Position numbers and translations under genes: made by a program. Positions 34,793-47,016 of a stretch of DNA of 64,000 nt are shown piece after piece. The first letter of the stretch is position 1. Each line of letters starts with the position of its first letter. Under the pieces are notes generated by a model, which ran no database searches, had not been told where the DNA came from, and saw only the letters and a program-made list of their open reading frames with translations. The DNA is from Sisyra terminalis (taxonomy: Eukaryota; Arthropoda; Insecta; Neuroptera; Sisyridae): NCBI GenBank assembly GCA_958496175.1, contig OY292278.1, positions 44,144,001 through 44,208,000 on the forward strand, in the 5' to 3' direction.

Positions 34793-36178
34793 GTAAACAT
34801 TGCAACAAATTTATTTCTAAAGCGCATTCTAATCACGTATGTAATAATTAAATAATTATTGCTAAGATCGTGCTTTATTACCCCTAATCAGGCATCATAA
34901 CTGTTACTAATAATATTAATTTGGGTACTTATTTGCATTTCGTTTTTTTTTTGAGTCAAAAATTTCTACCAGGGTCGAAAAAACCCGATGGACTATTCTG
35001 TACAGTCAATTTGGGAGGACGAATGAAGCTTAAGGTTTAACTCTAAATTTAATTTAATTTGGAAGCTTAGAAATTAAAAAAATAAAAAAATGATTCCATG
35101 TTTTGTTTTTCATTTTCTATTTTCGTCGGTTTAATTTTTTGTTATCTGATACTTTGAGACCTTCAATAAGATAACTTTCTCCGATTTCATAAATTTCAAC
35201 TTTTTCCTAAGCATTTTTTTTTCCTCAAATAAAACCGATACACGAACAGCTAAAAGTAATCCTTTATTTATTACAAACGAAAAAAAATCCTTCAATCATC
35301 TCACATTTCCTTTTGTTCTTTGTTTTATTTTATTTTTTTTTATTTAAATTCCAGTTTTGATTTAAAATGAAACACAAATCGTGAATGATTGTAATCAATA
35401 TGGGAAAGGAAATGAATATTTGTTTTGGTCTTATTTGTGTTGTCGAGTTTTAATAAAATCAACTTGGGTGGCCTTAAAAGAAAACGAAAATAAAAATATC
35501 GCCAAAGATGAGTATGAAGACCGGGGGGAAGGAAAAAAAATCATCGAAAAAATTAAATTAAATAGGAGAGAATTTTTTCCACGGATGGAAAAACGAACGA
35601 ATTTTCGTTGAATGTATTGAGTGAATTAATCGCGAATTACATTTGGAACGGTAACGGAACATATGGAGGAAGCTTTCGGTTGATTGAATCCATTATTAAC
35701 GGACATTATTAACAGCACACGGCTCATTGAAGTAAAACATTGCTCTTCCTGAACAATTCGGTTAGAGAGTCGGTTGTGTTTAATAATTATATCGAGCTTT
35801 TTAAGATTCAGTGATTAATTTTTTTTTTTCATTAAAGGCCTCAAAGGTGGGGTGAGCATTATATTGAAAGAATTTTAAGGGAAATTTTAGTATTTTTTGC
35901 CTATCAAACAGCTATAAAAGCTTTAATACTAAAACTCCATAAAAGCTTCTTCTATTGCTCTAAGTCTTGGATTTCTTTGACTCAATTTTTACCAGACATC
36001 TTCACCAGGTTGTCTACTAGTCAACTAGAAACTTGACTTTCAAAGGGTCATTTTTTTAAGAGGATATCTTTTTATTAATGCCTATTATTTTTGTCCAGCA
36101 TCCTATTTCCTCATTGCTGCCATAATTGCAAAACTACTAGAGACTAGTATCTTCCACTCCATTGCAGGTTATATGCAC
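34793..36178. other. No recognisable gene
   Basis: AT-rich spacer between a B and an A element. A 76-codon plus-strand frame at 35381-35611 is lysine/glutamate-rich and does not resemble a known product. Confidence 0.4.
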
Positions 36179-37200
36179 TAGATTGATTCAAAAAAAATGA
36201 TGATTTTTTTTTTCTTAATTATATCGAAAATATTGTTGGGAATGACAAAAAAAATCCTGTGAAAGTTTAGGCTCTTAATATTAATATTAAGAGGTGCCGC
36301 ATCACAAATTTCGATTTTCCATTTAAATAACATGGGAGCAATATTCTTTTGCACTTTGGAATTTTATAGCTCACGTTGGTGACAATATTTCGGAATGAAC
36401 AAGGTATATTCTTGTAGAAAATTGAACGATCTACAAAAAAGAATTGTTACAAGTTTTTGTAATATTTATTCCTTCAAAGTTATTTGAGGTCAAAGTTGAA
36501 CTAAAGAAAAATTTTACTATTTTTTCAATGATTTGACGAGACCATCAATTTTATGAGAAAATTTTAGAGACAATTTTTGAAGACATTTTTTTGTAGCGCA
36601 ATTTTTTTCTATAATTTATCTCTTTAAAAGTTTTGATATTTTTTACAGGTTCTTAGTAATAAAGAAAATAATTTTTATGTTGAAAATATAATAATTCAGG
36701 GAATATAAACAATAAATTTACGAATATTTTTAGTTTAATGCAAATTACTTAGAACCTGTGAAAAATATTAAAAACTTTTAAAGAGATAAGTTATAGAAAA
36801 AAAGTGCGCCACAAAAAATGTCCTATAAAATTTTCTCATAAAATTGATGGTTGCGTCAAAAAATTGAAAAAATATTAAAATTTTTCTTTAGTTCAAGTTT
36901 GATCTCGAATAACTTTTGAAAGAATAAATATATCAAAAACTTGTAAGAGATCTTTTTTGTAGATCGTTCAATTTTCTACAAGATTATACCTTGATCATTC
37001 CGAAATATTGTCACCAACGTGAGCTATAAAATTCCAAAGTGCAAGAGAATATTGTTTCCATGTTATTTAAATGGAAAATCGAAATTTGCGATGCGGCACC
37101 TCTTAATATTAATATTAAGAGCTTAAACTTTAACAGGATTTTTTTTTGTCATTCCCAACAATATTTTCGATATAATTAAGAAAAAAAAATCGTAATTTTT
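36179..37200. mobile_element. Fold-back MITE family A, copy 4
   Basis: The left end reads TAGATTGATTCA. Both arms and both palindromes are present, but the right terminal GAATCAGTC is missing and the element runs into a family C repeat at about 37200. Confidence 0.85.
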
Positions 37201-37224
37201 TTATTTTTTATTTATCATCAATTT

Positions 37225-37425
37225 ATTTATTGAATTTAAATTGAAAATATTTTATTTTTCTGAATCAAGAAGCCTGATGAAGCTACGATAAGTAACGAAA
37301 CGTAACTAATTAAATAATAAAAATATCAAATAAAAAAACCGATCTTAAAAAACCAGAATTGTCTCCTTATTTAAAAAACTAAAAGTTTAGATCTGAATTT
37401 TATCATCTATAATATTTTCATTTAA
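37225..37425 (+). repeat. Family C repeat, copy 3
   Basis: It reads TGAATCAAGAAGCCTGATGA (CTGATGA 37274-37280), then GCTAC-GATAA-GTAAC, then GAAACG (from 37297) and AAACCGATCTTAAAAAACC. It ends with AGATCTGAATTTTATCATCT, the inverse of the block upstream of copy 2. A family A copy abuts its left side and an AAAT-type microsatellite (about 37435-37480) follows. Confidence 0.7.
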
Positions 37426-37434
37426 AAAATCAAT

Positions 37435-39425
37435 AAATAAATAAAGTTAGTAAATAAATAAATAAATAAAAAAAGTAGGATATTATGTGAAAAATGACAT
37501 AATAAATCTTGATCTAGGTATAGAATTAGTAGTGGTACTATAAAAAGACAAGGTAAAAGTACGTAAAACGAATTACGGATCATCCAAATAAATTGGCAAC
37601 CGAATTTCTACAAGAACCGTCGTTCAAAAGACTTAAGACTAGAGCCTTTAGTTATTATCAATTTTTAATGTTTATTTTATCCCATTTATATCTTACTTCC
37701 GTTTATAATATTTCCAATAGTTGAGTTTGAAATCTTTTCGGTTTTTATTAATTTAAAAATGATTTAACTACCGTTATAGCTTCATTGTCAATTACAATCA
37801 ATGATATAAGTATATGCATATGTCACATGCATTGAAGTAGTGCAAATTAATGCATCATATAAATGTACTTTGTTAGGATTTTAAGCCCCAAGTTTTTGTA
37901 AGAGTTATCTTGACCCTGGTCCAGAAACGAAGGTAATAATTAATTAAAGAGTTGGAGTTGCAATATTTTGGTTAAGAAACATTGGGTGTTCAATTCCTAA
38001 ATATAATACGTCATAAATTTGTATACTGAAAAAATCATATTGATCAAGTTATTAACAAAATTTCAATCAACAGATTCGTCATCCTGGGGCACTTGGGCAT
38101 TGCCTTCCCACAAAAATTAACTTTTCTTTCCAAAAAATTATTTTTTCATTGCAACTTTTGAACCGTACAAGAAACAAATAAAATAGTTATTATTAAAATG
38201 AAAGCTGAGAAAATTTGTCATAAAAAAGTTTCTTTAGAGTTTCCTTTACATCCTATAATAAACATGAAAATGACTATTAAATCACGCGAAGATGTACATT
38301 TAAAAAAATAGTATTATTTAATTGTTCATATTTTCGAAAATTATTAACCTCTAAGCAAACATCAAGAAACAAATGTTTTACTTATTTATAAGCTATATTT
38401 TTCTCCCAGGAGCAAGTCCAAAAGTTACCAGATTTTTAGTAATTTTTCGTATCAAGTATTGAAGAAACGTATAATTGTGAAGATATCAAAAGCTTCTACA
38501 AATGTTCGACAACTTGCTATTAAAAATTAATAACAGAATGAAATATACTTTCTTAGACATTAGTTTTCAATAAAAAAACATTTTCGGGTTCATTAGATAA
38601 ATAGTTATTATTAGTTGGGGCTATTAAAATGAAATTTCCTTGGTAAAAATCGTCAATGATAAATATAAAAGCTTATTTTTCCTACTTTTTGGTAATAATT
38701 TTTTTATATTTTCTCCAAAAATTAAACTTTTTCCTTGAAATATACAAATTAAAGAACAATTCTTGATCTTTATTTATCAAATTCTGCAAGTTAATATATC
38801 AATATTCAGAATTAAAGTTATTCTTAGAACGCTAATTTATAAATTGCTACCTTTTATATTTAGTATTAAAAAGATTAATAAACTTTTGCATCTTAGAACG
38901 TTACAATTATTGCCATAATTGGAGAACTAGTGAAGAGAGTATAAAAATATAAATATCTGGGCTACTGGATGAATGAAAAATAGGATTTAATTCAAAAAAT
39001 AAGATGGAGAATAAAAAAGCAAAAACATCAATAAAGAACAAGCAAAAAGTTAGTTTACAGAACTCGAAGAATTCCCAATGCTTCAATGCTTTGTCTTCAT
39101 TATATTATTCTTTGGGATTCAAGCATAATCTCTCATTGATATATGTGCAAAAAGATTGAATTTTTCGAAATGTGAGTTTACCGAAGAATGTTCTGGATAT
39201 CATAAAACAACTCTAAGGCATTTTATTAAAGAAAAAGATGTACTTAACACCATGAAAAGAAAAAAGCTAGAGTGCTTTAGAGTGCTTATATAATGGGAAA
39301 CCAAAACTATAAACATATGAACTGCTCATTATCCAAGGAAAATTTGAAGAAAAGTGTGGTCTTATATTTTAAGAAAATTCTTGGCTTAAAAATTTTTGTC
39401 AGTTGTAAGGAGTTAACCCTATGGC
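37435..39425. other. AT-rich spacer
   Basis: It begins with an AAAT-type microsatellite. No open frame of note and no repeat shared with other parts of the window was seen. Confidence 0.4.
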
Positions 39426-40125
39426 CAGTGGCGTAGCTAGGTAACCAAGGGCCCTGAGGCAAATTAAAAAATGGAGCCCCACTGCTATGTAAACTGATTA
39501 GGTTTTATCAAATAAAAATATAAAATATACAAATACTTTACAAATGCTAAGCTACATCAGCTCTTTTTTGTGCACTGCAGGGCCGATAATAAAAATATTA
39601 AACTGTAACAACATAAATTACAATTAATATTTGGTGTAGGTTGGGCTAATAAAACGAAATTGAGAAGATTCAAGGGTTTATTATATAAAGGTCGGGCCTA
39701 CCAACTGACTAAATAACAATTATATTTACAATTTTTTCCTAGCTTTAGTTTTCGCAAAAGTATCAATAACTTCGTTTAAATCCAGGCTTGATGCGGTTTT
39801 GTTTTCAATTGCTATTAGCGATAAATGTTGGAGTCAAATTTGGCCCATATTTTTTCTTAAATATTTGTTTATTATTTTTAATTTGCTAAATGACCTTTTA
39901 GCTGCTGCAGAAGTGACAGGAATTATAAAGACTAATAACATTGTTGTAAATACTTCCGTAAGGTTGCATTCTAGCACTCCATATTTGCTCATTATTTCCT
40001 TACATAATTGGTGAACTTCCAACTGAATTTCCAAAAGTTCAGTTTGGTCGAGATTTCTGGTAAGGATTCGAGCTTGAGTGCCCCGGGGCACTGCCCCGCT
40101 TTGCCCCTTGGTAGCTACGCCACTG
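39426..40125. mobile_element. hAT element remnant, both termini present
   Basis: The ends are CAGTGGCGTAGCTAGG (left) and GTAGCTACGCCACTG (right), a classic hAT terminal inverted repeat. Inside the right half lies the C-terminus of a transposase on the minus strand. At 700 bp it is an internally deleted copy. The left flank is CCTATGGC; the right flank has ACTATGGC, but 9 bp after the right end instead of directly at it. Confidence 0.88.
39726..40091 (-). pseudogene. hAT transposase, C-terminal dimerisation region
   Basis: It reads TRNLDQTELLEIQLEVHQLC, LLVFIIPVTSAAAKRSFSKL, KIINKYLRKNMGQ, then after a frameshift LSLIAIENK and VIDTFAKTKARKKL before a TAA. The block P(V/I)TSA.AERSFS.LK.IK.YLR..M...RL..L..(L/I)..IE is the conserved hAT dimerisation domain. 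The frameshift near MGQ and the lack of the N-terminal and catalytic regions make it non-functional. Confidence 0.88.
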
Positions 40126-41472
40126 ACTAACTGACTATGGCATGTTTAGATAAGCTGCCAATATAGGGAAGATGATGCAATCGCCAATGTTCAGGAAGAA
40201 CATTTAACTTAAAGAAAAAGAGGAAGAAGAATCATAAGTAAAGATTAAGAAATAATGAATTCTTCTTAAAGCAAAAGCATTTCGTTTGATTTCTTAATCC
40301 ATCATTGCATATAAAAATCAAAATTCAGATAACTTTTAAATACATTTTATGCAAATTTTTTTGTGTAAGAAAATTCTTTTCAAACATAAAGTCAATCAAA
40401 AATTGTATAGTCAGATCAACATTTTGAGAAACACTGACGTAAAGATCATTCGCCCACTTTATATATTAAATAAGAAAAAACAATGTAAATCAATTAAAAT
40501 GTTTCATTTTCACAAACCCAAGCATCATTAAACTTTCTCCAATCCCAAATTCCATCTAAATCCATTTGCAAATCGCCCTCTCTAAATATGATCCTTCTCC
40601 TATTATGTCACTATTTTCCGTCCGTTAATGTGCGAATTTTCATTCGATTCAATTCAATTCGATTATCCCGGAATCGTGACTGAACCCCGTTCATTGTTGA
40701 ACAATTCCGCTCCAAACGCAACACAACCCCAACCATATAATTACTACTTTAATCCGAAAGCTTTTTCATCTGTTCACCGAATTTCAAGCACGAGACTTTC
40801 GACAATTCCTATTTCTTCTCTCCTTTTTTTACGCGAGCTTTTCTCGTCAAAAAATACGCATAACTTACTTTTCAGTAAATGTTTATTTATGGAAGCGCGC
40901 GGGGGGGGGGGGGGGAATGGTGAGGGTTTGTCTATGTATTGTAGGGATGCGTAAATGTTTAGTGTGGGGCATTTGCGAGCTGGATTTTAATTATAAAATT
41001 TAAATTAACTGTTGCCGTGAATAAATGATATATCCCTCTTAGTGCCCCCTCGCGTCGTTTTCCCCCGCCCTTATTTATCTCTCGGTGCTTTTGTGCTGAT
41101 CTCAATTTGAATACTTAATAATTTTGTATTTTATTTTGACAATTTCGAAATTAGCATTTTGTTTTATGCTCTCACCCGTTTCAAATTGCTGAAATAATAT
41201 TTGGATATTCGTATACGTGCTAGCACTGTGCAGATTTTCATTTGAAAGCTTGAAAGCTTTCGGGTGAATTGAATACAAAAAAAAAAGTGTTATGAATGTA
41301 GAACATTATTTTTGACAATTTTTCAAAATAAACATTTTTCTTTAAATCCCAAAAAATAAAAAGCTTTTATTTTAATATTAAAGCTCTATAAGTCTAAAAG
41401 AGTATCACTTTAGTACTAATCTAATTTGATAATCATTTAAGAAAAAACGGTACAGAAATGAAGTATGTTTAT
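40126..41472. other. Spacer with a GC-richer patch and a G15 run
   Basis: From about 40540 to 41110 the composition is richer in C and G. It has a poly-G tract (40901-40915) next to GCGCGC and a GC-box-like CCCCCGCCC (about 41060-41070) that reads GGGCGGGGG on the minus strand. It could be the promoter or a distal 5' exon region of the minus-strand DPP-like gene, but there is no direct evidence. Confidence 0.35.
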
Positions 41473-41829
41473 TAGACTGGGCCCGTAAAAATCGATTATT
41501 TTTTTTTTGAAACATATATCATAAATATAGTTCAAGGTGACAAAAAAAAAAATTCGGAAAGGTTTGAGCTCTAAATATTAATATTAAGAGGTTTATCTTC
41601 TTTAATTTAGACTTTTTATTTGTGCTTTCATTTTTGCGTCAATGCTGTCAAACTATCAAGGTAAACAAATTCATCTGCAAATATATTTATAGAAAATTAA
41701 ATTCCCTACAAAAAACGTATTTTTGTAAATTTTTGCCAGGCACGCCGTTTCCGAATAATCAAGCTTTCAACATTGATACAATATTTAGATTTATCTTCTT
41801 TATTTTGGAATTTTGTAACTAAGGAACAA

Positions 41830-41867
<38 letters not shown>

Positions 41868-41960
41868 TAATGCTCTACAAAAAGGGTCTCTCAACGTTTT
41901 TAGATAAAATCACTTTTTCAAAAGTAATTGGTTTTTAAAGTTGTACGGAAAATTACATTA
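41473..41960. mobile_element. Fold-back MITE family B, copy 4 (left arm only)
   Basis: It starts TA-GACTGGGCCC and covers the left arm up to the loop, where it decays. A TA microsatellite of about 30 bp (41835-41862) has expanded inside it. Copy 5 follows about 45 bp later in the same orientation. Confidence 0.8.
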
Positions 41961-42006
41961 TTGATTTTTTTGAATTGGGTACCTCTGCTTTACAGTATAT
42001 ACTCAA

Positions 42007-42975
42007 TAGACTGGGTCAAAAAAATCAACCATTTTTTTTTTTGAACAGTAAATCGAAAATATTGTTTAAGGTGACAAAAAAAATATCGGGAAGGTTTGAG
42101 CCCTTAATATTATTATTGAGACGTCTATCATCTTTAATTTAGAGTTTTTATTTGTGCTTTCGTTTTTGCGTCAATGCTGTCAAATTATCAAATTAAAAAA
42201 ATTTATCTGCACATATATTTATAGAAAATTAAACTCCCTACAAAAAACGTCTTTTTGAAAATTTTTGCCAGATATGCCGTTTCCGAATGATCAAGCTTTA
42301 ATCATTGATATAATTTTAAGATTTATCTTCTTTATTTTGAAATTTTGTAACTAACGAACAAATAAATATATAGACATGAACAATATAGATTCTTAAAGGA
42401 AATTTAATGCTCTACAAAAAAAGTCTCTTAACGTTTTTACATATAATCACTTTTTCAAAAGTTATTCACAATTAAAGTTGAAGAAAAAATTAAATTATTG
42501 TTTTTTTCGTTGTTGAACGAATTTTGAAATACTGATTTTATATAAAAATGTTAAGAGACCTTTTTTGTAGAGCATTAAATTCTCTTCAAGAATCTATATT
42601 ATTCATATTTTTATATTTATTTGTTCGTTAGTTACAAAATTCCAAAATAAAGAAGATAAATCTAAAAATTATATCAATGTTTAAAGCTTGATTATTCGGA
42701 AACTGCGTGTCTGGCAAAAATCTTTAAAGAAACGTTGTTTGTAGGGAATTTAATTTTCTATTAATATTTGTGCAGATGATTTTTTTTACCTTGATAGTTC
42801 GACAGCATTGACACAAAAATGAAAGCACAAATAAAAAATCGAAATTAAAGATAATAGACCTCTTAATATTAATATTAAGGGCTGAAACCTTCCCGATATT
42901 ATTTTATTGTCACCTTGAACAATATTTTCGGTATACATATCAAAAAAAAATAGTCGATTTTTTTGGCCCAGTCCA
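42007..42975. mobile_element. Fold-back MITE family B, copy 5
   Basis: The ends are TA-GACTGGGTC and GGCCCAGTC-CA. The two arms of about 430 bp are inverted around a loop at about 42470-42540. This is a good reference copy for family B. Confidence 0.87.
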
Positions 42976-44690
42976 ATGTTTATAATCCTAATAAAGTGCC
43001 TTTTCGATTTTGCGTTGAAGGTTAAAACGTTAGTACATAAAGCACTAATCTCTAAAGCTTTATTTTTTTTTTTTAATTACATTAATCAACAAATTCAAAA
43101 TGCTTTTTATCAGAAATCTTTCAATCTTGAAACGTTTTCAGAGTGCTTTTCATGAAAACAACAAAAAGAATGCAACCCACACCCCTTAATTTACAATATC
43201 AAACGGATTTTCAAATCTAATAATTGCAGCTTTAAAGTTGCAAAGCTTTGGCTGCAAACATTTTCGCTTTGATTTAATTTATTGCAGTCACGCACAATAA
43301 AATCAACTCTCGTTTGGATAAGAGAACAAAGATTTTTTTTTTTGGCCGAAGAAAATCGAGAGATAAGAATGCGATTCTTTATAATCAAATATCTTGGAGG
43401 GAATTTTATCGGATCACCGACTCTAATGATTATCGAAACGAAAAGAAAAGAACCAAGTCGTCGATTCGGTCGATACAGATAAATTAGATGAACTTTTAGC
43501 TTGCTTAATTTGTCATTAAATTGATTATGAAATTTAAAAGTCCAGAATTGGAGAACATTCTAATGAGAGTACTCTAGAATTCGATACAAATTTTTAAATA
43601 AAAAACCATTTTATTGTCATAAAGTGGATTAGTTTTCATATCGAACAGATTGCTGGCCTCATCTGATGACCTTTCTCCTTTATTTGGACTTAGAATCGAT
43701 AATTTAGAAGATAAAAGTTAAAATACACAAAACCTGTGATTGGTTCATATTAACATGCACCATAAAAACAAAAGAACGAAGCAAAAAAGTTAAAATATTT
43801 TTTGAAATACATGGGTAAAGTTTATACAATTTATTATCATCTTCTTCACCTTGTTTTTGGTAGCCAGGATTGTTTGGGTTTCTTTAAACTCCCAGGTAAG
43901 CTTAGAGTAAATCTGTGGTTTTGTTAAAGCGTTAAATACGGCCTAGCTATCGATGAATATGTGAATTTTAATGGTGCAATAACATAGAATGGTTTGATGG
44001 TGCCACATAAATACGTTTCATATAACCATTAGGGTGTCCCGAAAAAAACAAAACTTCTTTTTTTCAACGCATATCCGCGAATTTTATTTGAATGTTGTTA
44101 AAATGATTGAAAATAAATTTTCATGCACCTAGAACCACTGCAATTCGTGCCGACTTGCATCGAAACATTCCAATACTTATATACAAAGACGCACAGGAGT
44201 TAATGTATGAATGTACTTTCTTTTGCTTATTTGTTTAATAAATATTATTTTTTTTCATTCATTCAACATGTCGGTGAAATTATGCAGTTCTAAAATGGAA
44301 ATATTTTTAATAGGAACCGTAAAACATTAAATTACCGGGTCCAAACTTCCCTAAAACGGACAAAAACAAGTAATTCTGTTCTATAATATTCTTGAAGTGA
44401 ATTTATGTGTTAATAAATGCGCATATCTATTCGCGAATGCATTATTTATTGAGAAAAAGTACATAAACCGACTTAATTTTTATCATACTATGTTAAAAAA
44501 ATCAACGACCATATACTAAACTTAGGGAAATTTAGAAAAAAATGAAAACTAAATTCTACTACAAATAAATTTGTTTTCTGATTCTGAAATAATGGATTTA
44601 TAAGCAATTTGCCCATCTCAGGTATTTGAACACAATTCAATACTAATAAAACTTTAACTAGGAATTATTTCATAACTCCAATATTAGTGG
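42976..44690. other. Spacer, no recognised gene
   Basis: It includes an open, purine-rich plus-strand frame (43282-43482) of unknown meaning. The text CATCTGATGACC at 43659 lacks a partner GAAAC motif. Nothing else is recognised. Confidence 0.35.
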
Positions 44691-45270
44691 TAGTATTAGA
44701 TAGGCGTCACTTCAGTATAAGAAATTGTATGTTTACTACTGAAGCAACTATTGAGGCACTGGGACTTAATAATGATAAATTTCTCATAAGTAATTCCTCC
44801 ATTCAAAGAATTTGTAGGGAACAGCAAAAAGAGCACGAGAAGCTTTAAAAGTCGATTCCCAAAAATGAGTACCTGATACTGTAACTGTCCATTAGGATAG
44901 TAACTTTTCCTGGCTTCAAATGCATGAAAAGCAAATGAAGAACGATTACTGATAGTTATTTCATATGGTGATAAAGAACAACTTATCGTTTCGCTGAACC
45001 AAAATTGGACAACTCTTTGGGAAGGAGAACAGGTAGTTTGGAACGCCATTATTGACTGGAATCTTGAAAATAAAGTGCAAATTTTTTGTTGTGATACTAC
45101 TGGTTTATATAGAAGTTGTATTAATGGGATTTCTGAGCTTCTTAAGCAGAAACTAAGTAAACAAATGCTTCCTTTTACTTGCTGCTATCACGTTTACAAA
45201 TTGGTACTCAAAGGTGTGTTTGAAGAAAAAATTAGCCAGCCAATTAAAAAGTCTTGACATTCGATTGTTG
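44690..45270 (+). pseudogene. Remnant of a multicopy transposon-like protein
   Basis: Fragments in shifting frames read FLISNSSIQRICRE, VISYGDKEQLIS, VWNAIIDWNLENKVQIFCCD, TTGLYRSCINGISELL, LPFTCCYHVYKLVLKGVFEE. The series SYGD-EQL, W.L..KV..(L/F)C(C/F)DTT..N, L.C.HH.(Y/F)E is one I associate with a high-copy protein annotated as uncharacterised in aphids, hydra and other animals. It behaves like a transposase or transposon-captured gene. Stops and frameshifts rule out function; the superfamily is not assigned. Confidence 0.6.
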
Positions 45271-45563
45271 ACAAACTTCCGTGCAAATTGGAAAAAAAAT
45301 GATTACAAGAAATCAATTGATTATGAAAATGATTACAAGGCATTAGTTATATGTAAACCCCTTCAAAAGTGTCTGCCATCTTGGATTCTGATTTAAAATT
45401 ACCTAACTTTCGATTATTTGGACAGTGATTATTTGTACACATTCCAGAAGAAAGTAATACAATACACAAGGGGAACAATTAAGAAATGAACTTATGTGGA
45501 AATATATTTTTCTTACATAACTACTTCAAAAATTGTTGAGATACACTGTTTTAGACCCATAAG

Positions 45564-46302
45564 TTAAGGGTGGATCACCGTCAGAACGTAAAAAAAAATG
45601 ACTTTTTTAAAACTGCTGCCATTTTTTTTAGAGATATTAAAAAACGGTCTTCGGCATGTAAAATTTGAAGTTTTGAACTATCTTTTTTTTTTATTTGCCC
45701 CGATATGTCCCCCTCCCCCTTTTACAGCGCTTTGAAAAAGGGTCCTCAAAAATGAGGCGGCAAACGGGAGACAAGTTTTCTCGGAAACCGGAAGTCGGAT
45801 CATGATTTTCCAAAGAATGTAGGTTTTGGTAATGCGTCTTCTTGGTATTGAACTTCGAAAATCCGAAAAAAGTTGAAAATTCACAAAATGGGGCGACTTT
45901 GAAAAAAAAGTAAAAAAAAAACACCTTTTTTGGACCTTTCCCCCTCTTCCACTTTGAAGGGGGGAGGTTTGGCCAATTTCAGAGGTTCAATACCAAGAAG
46001 ACGTGTTGAACTATAACACTTTCCAGTTTCAAGTCAATCTGTCGGATAGTTTCTGCGAAATCTTGTCTCCCAGTTTTAAAAAGTTGATTTCGAGAAAAAC
46101 GCATTTAAAGTTTTTTTAAGATATTTTTTTATGTTATTATCAATGTATTCAATTTTTATGTATATATGAATATATAGGTCTATAACTCGAAATATTTCGA
46201 ATATCGACAAATCCTTTTAACACGTTATTCTTGAATGTTATAAGAAGACATTTATGGAAAAAAAAATCGATTTTTTTTTGTCTGACGGTGATCCATCTTT
46301 AA
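45564..46302. mobile_element. TTAA-flanked element 1
   Basis: TTAA sits at both ends (45564-45567 and 46299-46302). The inner terminal repeats are GGGTGGATCACCGTCAGA (left) and, inverted, AGATGGATCACCGTCAGA (right), 16 of 18 identical. The interior is about 730 bp with no gene, and includes CCCCCTCCCCCTTTTAC and a near-inverse GGGGGGAGG patch. TTAA targets are known for piggyBac and Kolobok elements; the terminus does not start CCC as in typical piggyBac. A further partial terminus (GATCCACCCTTAC) lies at 46538-46550. Confidence 0.72.
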
Positions 46303-47016
46303 CGCTGTGCTTTATCAATTGGTTAATCAACATACAAATTATACAAAACATAAATAATTTTGCTTACATTTAAGGTAGCAACGCCAATAAATTTTGCACA
46401 TTAATATATGATATTGCAGAAAAAAATGTATTGTTAAAGAAAATAAGGGAAAAATTAACTTTTAAATTGTAACATCTTGAATTAAGATTTAGAAACAAAG
46501 AAAAAAATTTGAAAAACTTTTAGTAATAATTCCTATTGATCCACCCTTACTAATACACCAACCCTTCGCCCGAAAACGCCGACTTTCAAAAGCTTTAAAC
46601 TTATTTTAAGCCGCTTAGAATATCTATTTTCAAATTTATTTGTTTCCATACCGAAAGCACAAAGCCTGTAGCTAGAACAAAGCCTGGCCAACATTGGTAT
46701 TATTCAATAGTAAAATATTCAATAGTTTTGTTCTATGCGCAAAAATCCGCCTCTTTTCAATAGTAAATGTCAATGAGTAATTTGAAAACGTTCTGCTCTG
46801 AAACCTTTTAAAACCGTTTCCTTCGACATGTTTTCTCCGTTTACAAAGCTCCAGTTCGAAAGTTGCGAATAGTACGAAAAGAAAAACGTTTTTTTTTTCT
46901 TACAATGAATGTCGTGGAGAATTCCTTAAGGAAAACAACAAATTAAACATGTTATAGACGAAAAGTTTTTTGCTTATTTAAACTATTTTTAAGGCTAATT
47001 CTTTACAAAAATCGAT
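46303..47016. other. Spacer
   Basis: It holds the partial terminus GATCCACCCTTAC at 46538, which may mark an older right end of the TTAA element. Otherwise it is AT-rich with nothing recognised. Confidence 0.4.

Noticed and set aside
45678..45924. Minus-strand frames in the TTAA element
   Set aside because: Low-complexity products from T/A-rich transposon sequence, with overlapping frames and no match.
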